This document shows, in pieces, positions 14,850 to 20,449 of a stretch of DNA of 20,449 nt (positions are counted from its first letter, which is position 1; each line of letters starts with the position of its first letter). The position numbers and the translations under genes are program-made. The notes under the pieces are model-generated. The model searched no databases. It was not told where the DNA came from and was given only the letters and a program-made list of their open reading frames with translations. The stretch spans positions 1-20,449 of the IMG/VR virus record IMGVR_UViG_3300033571_001859; one strand, 5' to 3'. The stretch is from a virus.

Positions 14850-17120
14850 GTGGACCAACTATACTTCGAAGATGGCTACTACGAAGGCAAATACTTTGTG
14901 TATACTGCTGATGTCATTGTGGGGTTCACACCCTACATTGCAGAAGGCTATCTAAACCAAGACTTCTTTGAAGATAGAGGTAGTAGAGCCACACTAACTG
15001 CTGAACTAACTGAGGTTGTGGCCAAAGAGTTTGATGCGGCATTTACATCAGCATTTACCACTGCCACTAGCAGTCAAAAGACAGCAAGAAGTTCAATAAC
15101 GCTGTCAACTATTGCGGACCTATCTGCACAGGCAGCAAGAACACGAGCCACAACTCAATCAATTGCTGTGGCTGCAACGGCTTCAGCAACAGCACTAATA
15201 TTTAGAACCACATCCGCCTCGCTCTCATCAGCCACAACGCAAACAACCCAAACACAAAAAACAGCCCGTGCCACAATAGGGTTAACCTCAGCATTTGCAC
15301 CCGTAATCACAGCCAACGCCAGTGTCAGCAACGGCAGTGATCTAACTGCCACTTTTACATTTACAGCGTTAACGGCAGCAACCAAATCTTTTGCAACACC
15401 TTCTATCAGTGGTGTGCAGATGATAAAACCAAATTGGGTGCAGTATACTAATTCTATAACAGGTGGTCTTAATAGTAATACGCTGATATCATTCTGGGCT
15501 AGAAAACTTGGATCAACCTCAGGTAAGTTTATTTGGAATAGAGAAAGATCCTTTGAACTATTTGAACTAGGTGAACCCCCAGGCGGTAATTGGAATTACA
15601 ATAGATATGAACATACCTATGGATTCCAAAACAAAACCACTTTCTTTTTTAGTGGTTATAATGAGTCTGGACCTGCGGGTAATGCCGCCATTAGCCTAAA
15701 TTTCAACAATGCTATACCAGATAATGATGAATGGCACCATTATGGTATATTCTGGCAAAAGTTTGACCCCACAGGTGATGCCACTGGTTATAGTCTTCGT
15801 CTTTACATAGATGGCAGCCTAGTAGGCACAAGAACATTGAGTTCAGTGCCCGCTAATCAACGCATTACAGGAGGTTGGTTTTCGCCATTAGATCTAGGCT
15901 ATGATACCAAAGTTGAAATGGGCCAATTGGCTGTTTGGGCCAGTGCCAGCACACTGGTCAGCCCAGATTATAGCACAGTTGACACAGATCTTTATAATGC
16001 AGGTTATGTAGAATTAGGCAGCACAGGCACAGTTAATGGCCTTACACCCTACATCTATGACAGACTAGACTATCCCTATTCTAACAATGTTAGAGGAGTG
16101 TTAAACTACACTCTAAATGATCCTAGAAACGAAAGTTATTACACACTGACTGCTGCCAATCAAGCAGATTCGCCTTTGCATGGTATTGTTGGTAGATTTA
16201 GATTTATTGTTGATGGTGTTCTTGTAACAGAAACCACTGCCACATTTGCAACTACTGCCACACTGACAGCCACACTTACAAGAGTTCTATTAGGTTTTGC
16301 AAATTTAAATGTAGTCAGCACACAGTCAGCCCTTGCGGTCAAAACAGCCCGTGTAAGTCCTAGTTTAACCTCAGTGTTTACTGCCACTACATCAGCAGAT
16401 AAACTGAGATTAACTAGTGCCAGTTTAACCAGCCTGTCCACATTCACAGCCACAGCCTTTAAGGTCAAACAGTTTGAGAGTGCAATCACTGCCACAGCCA
16501 CACAGTCTGCCACAGCCACTAGAACAAGAGGCATAACATCTACACTAACTGCTCATGCCACACAGTCAGCCAATGCAGTTAAGCGTTTAACCGCACAGGC
16601 AGCACTAACAGCCAATTTTACCACCACTGCTAGAATCAATAATATTGGCAGTGGAATTGCGTTAAATGCAGGTGCTTTCACTCTAAACATTGTTTACACT
16701 AGAGTGAAATTTGGTGCTGGTGCAATCACAGCCGCAGCCACAACTAGCACTGCCGCTAGAACAATTGGTCGAGCAGTAGGCACTTTATCATCACAATTTA
16801 CACAGACTGCAGATGCACAAAAGGTTGTGATAACCGTAGGTAATTTCACTGCAAGATTTACCATTGCCTCTACAGTATTCCGTGCCATAATTGGACAGGC
16901 AGCACTATCAGCCAATGGCTTTGTGCTCACACAAGGGGATATTTTAAACTTTGATCCCTGTAGAGAAATACGGGTTGATGAGGAAACTAGATTGGCTCGT
17001 TTGCTACCAGAGTCAAGACTTCTAATAGTAGATTCAGAAACAAGAACACTGAGGGTTCCACAAGAAACCCGTGTATTGAAGGTGGATTATGAAACTAGAG
17101 TAAATATAATTAAATGCTAA
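14850..17120 (+). CDS. Large repeat-rich adhesin-like virion protein with LamG domain and C-terminal nonapeptide repeats (756 aa)
   Basis: Start is GTG 14850, since AAGGAG at 14838-14843 is correctly spaced and no ATG lies nearby. Residues about 1-45 are aromatic and acidic (YFEDGYYEGKYFVYTADV). Residues 45-185 and 445-680 are Ala/Thr/Ser-rich repeats of about 25 residues with a LTATFTxTAxAxKTAR pattern. Residues about 190-420 form a LamG-like domain (TLISFWARKLGSTSGKF, EWHHYGIFWQKFD, YSLRLYIDGSLVGTRTL). The last 45 residues are five 9-residue ETR repeats. This looks like a long stalk carrying a lectin-like head, with a C-terminal docking tail. It lies between the fibre and packaging genes. 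Confidence 0.7.
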   Translation: MDQLYFEDGYYEGKYFVYTADVIVGFTPYIAEGYLNQDFFEDRGSRATLTAELTEVVAKEFDAAFTSAFTTATSSQKTARSSITLSTIADLSAQAARTRATTQSIAVAATASATALIFRTTSASLSSATTQTTQTQKTARATIGLTSAFAPVITANASVSNGSDLTATFTFTALTAATKSFATPSISGVQMIKPNWVQYTNSITGGLNSNTLISFWARKLGSTSGKFIWNRERSFELFELGEPPGGNWNYNRYEHTYGFQNKTTFFFSGYNESGPAGNAAISLNFNNAIPDNDEWHHYGIFWQKFDPTGDATGYSLRLYIDGSLVGTRTLSSVPANQRITGGWFSPLDLGYDTKVEMGQLAVWASASTLVSPDYSTVDTDLYNAGYVELGSTGTVNGLTPYIYDRLDYPYSNNVRGVLNYTLNDPRNESYYTLTAANQADSPLHGIVGRFRFIVDGVLVTETTATFATTATLTATLTRVLLGFANLNVVSTQSALAVKTARVSPSLTSVFTATTSADKLRLTSASLTSLSTFTATAFKVKQFESAITATATQSATATRTRGITSTLTAHATQSANAVKRLTAQAALTANFTTTARINNIGSGIALNAGAFTLNIVYTRVKFGAGAITAAATTSTAARTIGRAVGTLSSQFTQTADAQKVVITVGNFTARFTIASTVFRAIIGQAALSANGFVLTQGDILNFDPCREIRVDEETRLARLLPESRLLIVDSETRTLRVPQETRVLKVDYETRVNIIKC
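16983..17117 (+). repeat. Five tandem 27-nt repeats encoding E(T/S)RxLxVxx
   Basis: The last 45 codons split exactly into ETRLARLLP, ESRLLIVDS, ETRTLRVPQ, ETRVLKVDY and ETRVNIIKC. The DNA units have diverged while Glu, Arg and the hydrophobic positions are kept. Alternating hydrophobic residues suggest beta-strands, possibly a solenoid or a strand-swapped docking site. Confidence 0.85.
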
Positions 17121-17130
17121 GGACAACGAC

Positions 17131-17466
17131 ATGAGCACTATAACCGGATACAAATACGACACTGAAGGTGCCTACATTGAAAAAGATCGCCTGGCCACAC
17201 TGACCTACACAATAGATTGGACAGATTGGTTGGCAGCGGGTGAAACTATCTCCGCAGTCTCATACACAATAACAGCACCTACCTATAACCCAACGCCATT
17301 GACCATATCAACCAGTGGCATAACTGGCGCTAACAAGATCACCTATGTGACTTTGGCAGCAGGCACAGTCAACAAGGTCTATACTGTAACTGCACAGATC
17401 ACCACAGATGGTTCAGCAGTTGATCGTAGAAACTTCAGAGTAAAAGTAGAGAATCGTTCACTATAA
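17131..17466 (+). CDS. Small beta-rich virion or decoration-like protein (111 aa)
   Basis: It starts at ATG 17131 behind AAGGACAACGAC, a leader also used before the portal gene. The sequence has an immunoglobulin-like strand pattern: LATLTYTIDWTDWLAAGETI, then AVSYTITAPTYN, then VYTVTAQITTDG and RRNFRVKVENR. Short phage proteins with a TIDWTDWL-type N-terminal segment are common just before terminase genes and are thought to be head or fibre decoration proteins. That role is inferred. Confidence 0.6.
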   Translation: MSTITGYKYDTEGAYIEKDRLATLTYTIDWTDWLAAGETISAVSYTITAPTYNPTPLTISTSGITGANKITYVTLAAGTVNKVYTVTAQITTDGSAVDRRNFRVKVENRSL

Positions 17467-17467
17467 T

Positions 17468-17941
17468 ATGACGCCTGAACAAGCACTAGAACTAGGGCTA
17501 GAACCCGCCACACCTGAAACTGAAGGCACTCAAGAAACCTTTGAGATTATTCCCTATAAGGAAGAAGCCAGAGATCCCTCCAAAACAGGACCTAGCCCCA
17601 AGAAGTTAGTAGCAGTAGAAGTTCTAGGTTATGAAGTGGGCAGAGGGCTACGCAAGAAGGTTGTGAGCCCAGAAGATGTTTACAAACTAGCCGCATTAGG
17701 CATGAGCAATAGAGAAATTGCCCGTTGGTTTGACATAGATCATCAGGTGGTAAACTACAATTTTCAAACAATCATAGATAAAGGCCGTGAGGACATGAAA
17801 ACCAGTCTTCGCCGTGCTATGTTGAAGAATGCCTTGAGTGGCAATGCCGCACTACAGATCTTTCTAGCCAAGAACATGCTGGGCATGAGCGATAATCCAC
17901 ATACTTCAGAAGATAACAAAATACTTCCGTGGAATGATTAG
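17468..17941 (+). CDS. terS: Terminase small subunit (TerS)
   Basis: The 157-residue protein has a flexible acidic N-terminus (residues 1-40). A helix-turn-helix follows at about residues 75-105 (VYKLAALGMSNREIARWFDID, quoted minus its last contact residues). A helical oligomerisation region comes next (KTSLRRAMLKNALSGNAALQ, IFLAKNMLGMSDNP). This arrangement is typical of small terminases that bind the packaging site and hand DNA to TerL. Its place before TerL and portal supports the call. Its stop codon overlaps by 4 bases the stop of the minus-strand endonuclease, so the insertion there kept TerS intact. The gene has seven CTAG tetranucleotides. Confidence 0.82.
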   Translation: MTPEQALELGLEPATPETEGTQETFEIIPYKEEARDPSKTGPSPKKLVAVEVLGYEVGRGLRKKVVSPEDVYKLAALGMSNREIARWFDIDHQVVNYNFQTIIDKGREDMKTSLRRAMLKNALSGNAALQIFLAKNMLGMSDNPHTSEDNKILPWND

Positions 17942-18441
17942 ATGTGTTTATATAATTCACCACGAGCAATGCGTCTAACAAGTTCTACCTTGCAACCATA
18001 TTTGGCTGCTACTTCTTTGAGATTAGAACCATTGTTATATCCCACACGATGGCCTACTTGTGCTTCTGCTTTGATTTTGCGAGCAATGTCATCTGTAATA
18101 GAAGCGTGGGCTTGTTTCTCACCTTTTGGAGCCCGTGCCCTACCTTTTAACAACTTGTCAAGATTATTGTCAGCAGGAGTTCCTATAAACAAATGCTCAG
18201 GATTCACACAACTGGGATTGTCGCAACAATGACAAACAACATAACCCTTGGGAATTGTGTGCCCTGTGATCATCAAGATAAAGCGATGAGCACCAGTTTG
18301 TTTATAACTATTAGAGTCTTCCAATTTATAAGAGAATTTATGATAGCCATCTCTATCTTTAGATCCTTGAAAAGCCCAGCATCCAGATTGCCTAATTACT
18401 TTAGACCAAAAGAGGTCAATAGATTGTTTTCGTATAAGCAT
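17938..18441 (-). CDS. HNH homing endonuclease inserted between terS and terL
   Basis: This is the only well-supported minus-strand gene. The 167-residue product has the HNH_3-type core: GCWAFQG (20-26), AHR (51-53), then VVCHCCDNPSCVNPEHLFIG, with candidate catalytic H71, N80 and H83 and zinc-type cysteines, and DNNLDKLLKGR. Residues about 112-164 look like a helix-turn-helix DNA-binding tail (NLKEVAAKYGCKVELVRRIA). Such enzymes cut intron- or endonuclease-free alleles near their own gene and spread by repair. It fits tail-to-tail against terS (4-base overlap) and starts 14 bases from the terL start on the other strand. It has no CTAG site in 504 bases, unlike its neighbours, suggesting recent acquisition. 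Confidence 0.88.
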   Translation of the reverse strand: MLIRKQSIDLFWSKVIRQSGCWAFQGSKDRDGYHKFSYKLEDSNSYKQTGAHRFILMITGHTIPKGYVVCHCCDNPSCVNPEHLFIGTPADNNLDKLLKGRARAPKGEKQAHASITDDIARKIKAEAQVGHRVGYNNGSNLKEVAAKYGCKVELVRRIARGELYKHI

Positions 18442-18455
18442 AAGGATATTATACT

Positions 18456-19697
18456 ATGCCTTTAAGCACAGCACAACTACAAATCGCTCAAAGCGAAAGG
18501 AGATTCAGGACGGCCATTTGTGGCCGTCGCTGACTACGATTTGGCAAAACCTATCTAGCCATTAGAGAACTGGCTCGCTTTGCCCGTTTTCCCAACTCTG
18601 TCTGCTGGTATATTGCACCTACTCGTATGCAGGGCAAAGGCATTGTGTGGGAAGAACTCAAAGACAGACTAGGCAAACTCAACTGGATTGCCAAAACCAA
18701 TGAATCAGAACTCACAATCACACTGATCAATGGCAGTGAAATCACAGTTAAGTCAGCAGATAGTTATGATCGTATGCGTGGATTCTCAGTGAACTTCTGT
18801 GTGTTTGATGAGTTTGCAGACATGGACCCAGAAGTATGGACTGTGGTCCGCCCAACACTATCTGACACACAGGGTCACGCTTTCTTTATCGGCACACCCA
18901 AAGGTGGTCGTAGTAGTTGGGCCTATGACATCTACACCGCTGAGATCAAGAACCCAGATGCGTGGCAGTCATGGACATTTACCACACTGGACGGTGGTCG
19001 TGTATTACCAGAAGAAATAGAAGCAGCCAAAGCAGATATGGACGAGCGTATGTTCCGCCAGGAGTATATGGCTACTTGGGAAGAATCAGCAGGGCAGGTC
19101 TATTACGCATTCAGCCGTGAACACAATGTGAAAACACCAGAGTATCTAAACACTGATGCCATATACATTGGGGCCGATTTTAATATTACGCCTCTATGTG
19201 CGGCTGTGGCTGTGCGCCAAGGAGAAACGCTCTATGTCATCGATGAAATCACGCTCTATTCCTCAAATACTGATGAACTCGCAGATGAGATTAAGAGTAG
19301 ATACCCAAATTCAAAAGTGTTCCTCTACCCAGATCCAGCAGGGTCTGCCCGCTCTACTAAAAGCGGAGGCCGCAGTGATCACACCATCTTGGCCAACGCA
19401 GGATTCATTGTCAAAGCCCCACGCAGCCACACCCCAATCAGAGACAGAGTGAATGCTGTCAACAGCCGTTTATGTTCAGCAACAGGCATTAGAAGTCTCT
19501 ATATCAGCCCTAAGTGTAAATACACGATACAATGCCTAGAGCGTCAGGTCTATAAAGAAGGTTCAACTGCCATTCCAGAGAAAGGTGAGTTTGATCACAT
19601 GAATGATGCCTTGGGCTATATGGTAGATTACCTATGGCCCGTTAAGCGTGATAGAGAATACCAACCGCCAGGAAGATGGACACATCAAATTGGCTAA
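18456..19697 (+). CDS. terL: Terminase large subunit (TerL), interrupted by an in-frame TGA in Walker A; possible translational bypass
   Basis: ATG 18456 follows AAGGA (18442-18446). The frame reads 25 codons to ...FRTAICGRR, then TGA (18531-18533), CTA, CGA, then FGKTYLAIREL and on without further stops to TAA 19697. Without the 9 bases TGA-CTA-CGA the product is 410 residues with an intact Walker A (GRR-FGKT), Walker B (VNFCVFDEFADM) and nuclease acidic residues (YIGADFN, LYPDPAG, FDHMNDALGY). TerL is the packaging ATPase and nuclease and is essential. The sequence after the stop shows no decay. If translation restarted, the first ATG (18627) would give 356 residues without Walker A. I favour bypass from CGC to CGA; readthrough, a pseudogene or an error are alternatives. 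Portal follows after 15 bases. Confidence 0.85.
18496..18539 (+). other. Putative minimal translational bypass element in terL
   Basis: Order of parts: AAAGGAGA (18496-18503), a Shine-Dalgarno-like stretch; a hairpin with perfect 8-bp stem GACGGCCA (18509-18516) / TGGCCGTC (18521-18528) and loop TTTG; a possible 4-bp extension TCAG (18505-18508) with CTGA (18530-18533) across one bulged G; proposed take-off codon CGC (18528-18530); stop TGA; CTA; proposed landing codon CGA (18537-18539); resumption at TTT. CGC and CGA are both read by bacterial tRNA-Arg with anticodon ICG, so the same peptidyl-tRNA could re-pair after skipping. T4 gene 60 has the same logic with GGA codons, a stop after take-off and an upstream stem-loop. 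Confidence 0.5.
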
Positions 19698-19712
19698 TCA
19701 AGGACAACGAAA

Positions 19713-20449
19713 ATGATTCAGACACTAACGGAACAATACCTAGAAGTAGTTTCCACAAATCAATTATACATTAGAAACAGAGATCATTGGCAATATCTGT
19801 TAGAAAGTTATATGGGTGGCATTGATTACGCCAATGGACAACACCTTACAAAATATGTAAATGAAACTGCTGGTGAGTATGCTGCCAGACTTAAGAGCAC
19901 ACACCTAGAAAATCACTGCCAATCAGTGGTTTCTACCTATATGAGTTTCTTGTTCCGTGAAGAACCCGACAGAGATTTTGAGGGCCTAGAACTAGATCCT
20001 ATGGTAGAAGACTTCTTAAAAGATGCTGATCTAGATGGACGCAGCCTAGATGCGTTTATGAAAGAAGTGGCCATATGGTCATCAGTGTTTGGACATTGTT
20101 GGGTGTTGATAGTCAAGCCCAATGTAGGTGCTGAGACCAAAGGTGATGAACTGGCCTTGGGTGTTAGACCCTATGTAAACCTAATCACACCACTCACAGT
20201 CAGCGATTGGCGTTGGAGACGCAATGCCAATGGCCGTTATGATCTAGAATACCTCAAGTATATTGAAGAAGGCAATGACACCATCTCAACTATTCGTGAG
20301 TGGTTTACCAATGAAATCCACACCTACATTGTAGATCATCAAAGCAAGAAAGTATTAGAGCACATTGTGGAACCTAATCCATTGGGCACAATTCCTGCAA
20401 TATGTGCCTACAGTCGCAAGAGCCCTGTGCGTGGTGTTGGAGTCAGTGA
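19713..20449 (+). CDS. Portal protein, N-terminal part (partial, cut by the window edge)
   Basis: ATG 19713 follows AAGGACAACGA. The frame stays open for 245 codons to the right edge. Features fit a DUF4055-like or related portal: an N-terminal helix RNRDHWQYLLESYMGG, then KYVNETAGEYAARLKSTHLE and a VVSTYMSFLFREEP segment, then LDGRSLDAFMKEVAIWSSVF leading to GHCWVLI and the VRPYVNLITPLTVSDWRW strand region. Portal forms the dodecameric channel at the capsid vertex to which TerL docks. Gene order TerS-TerL-portal supports this. Fold-family naming is tentative because the C-terminus is missing. Confidence 0.78.
   Translation, partial: MIQTLTEQYLEVVSTNQLYIRNRDHWQYLLESYMGGIDYANGQHLTKYVNETAGEYAARLKSTHLENHCQSVVSTYMSFLFREEPDRDFEGLELDPMVEDFLKDADLDGRSLDAFMKEVAIWSSVFGHCWVLIVKPNVGAETKGDELALGVRPYVNLITPLTVSDWRWRRNANGRYDLEYLKYIEEGNDTISTIREWFTNEIHTYIVDHQSKKVLEHIVEPNPLGTIPAICAYSRKSPVRGVGVS

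Noticed and set aside
11735-17000. Long minus-strand frames opposite the fibre and adhesin genes
   Set aside because: They are mirror images of Thr/Ala/Ser-rich coding DNA with Val/Ala-rich translations and no ribosome binding sites; shadows of real genes.
18442-18455. Minus-strand promoter TATAAT for the HNH gene
   Set aside because: The box is only 6 bases from the start codon, so transcription would begin inside the gene; no -35 element is apparent at proper spacing.
18531-18533. TGA read as tryptophan by a changed genetic code
   Set aside because: TGA serves as a normal terminator in other genes here (8810-8812, 9415-9417, 10925-10927), and Trp is coded by TGG throughout. A general recoding does not fit.
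18528-18545. A simple +1 or -1 frameshift around the terL stop
   Set aside because: Shifting frame at the stop gives no GKT motif; the frame before and after the TGA is already the same, so a net in-frame skip is needed rather than a shift.
1-20449. CRISPR array, insertion sequence, integrase or attachment site
   Set aside because: No regularly spaced repeats, no transposase or integrase frame and no tRNA-like attachment sequence were seen; the only mobile gene recognised is the HNH endonuclease.

Overview
The window is a stretch of a tailed double-stranded DNA phage genome (class Caudoviricetes). Every well-supported gene except one lies on the plus strand, usually with stop/start overlaps (TAATG, ATGA) or short gaps led by AAGGA-type ribosome binding sites. 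The J-like tail tip protein points to a long-tailed, siphovirus-like virion. The AT-rich base composition, heavy use of the Leu codon CTA and the tail-fibre protein styles resemble uncultured marine phages. That placement is an inference, and no host can be named from the sequence.

Layout. 1-6365: end of the tail module, with a partial gene, a GNAT-like acetyltransferase, a 1379-residue tail tip/host-specificity protein, two small virion proteins and an XhlA-like holin candidate. 6366-7371: two non-coding gaps around a zinc-finger protein. The second gap has a TATAAATA promoter-like box, a compact multi-stem RNA candidate, a clean terminator and a 9-bp palindrome. 7372-11685: a block of small unrecognised genes plus two tandem paralogous DNA methyltransferases. 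11685-17466: adhesion and virion genes, namely two paralogous tail-fibre proteins, a separately controlled small virion protein, two lectin-like (LamG) proteins and a small decoration-like protein. 17468-20449: the packaging module, with small terminase, a minus-strand HNH homing endonuclease, large terminase and the start of the portal gene.

Most notable observation. The large terminase gene is interrupted at codon 26 by an in-frame TGA, inside the Walker A (P-loop) motif. The surplus is exactly 9 nt. Removing it restores the normal GRR-FGKT motif, and the rest of the protein is intact. The codon before the stop (CGC) and the codon six bases after it (CGA) are both read by the inosine-containing bacterial arginine tRNA. 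An internal Shine-Dalgarno-like AAGGAG and a strong GC-rich hairpin sit directly upstream. This is the layout of a programmed translational bypass like that of phage T4 gene 60, which also sits next to a homing endonuclease. Here the HNH gene lies 14 bp upstream of the terminase start and looks compositionally foreign: it has no CTAG sites, while its neighbours are rich in them. I propose a miniature bypass/homing-endonuclease cassette in an essential packaging gene. This is a hypothesis from sequence alone; simple inactivation, readthrough and sequence error remain alternatives.
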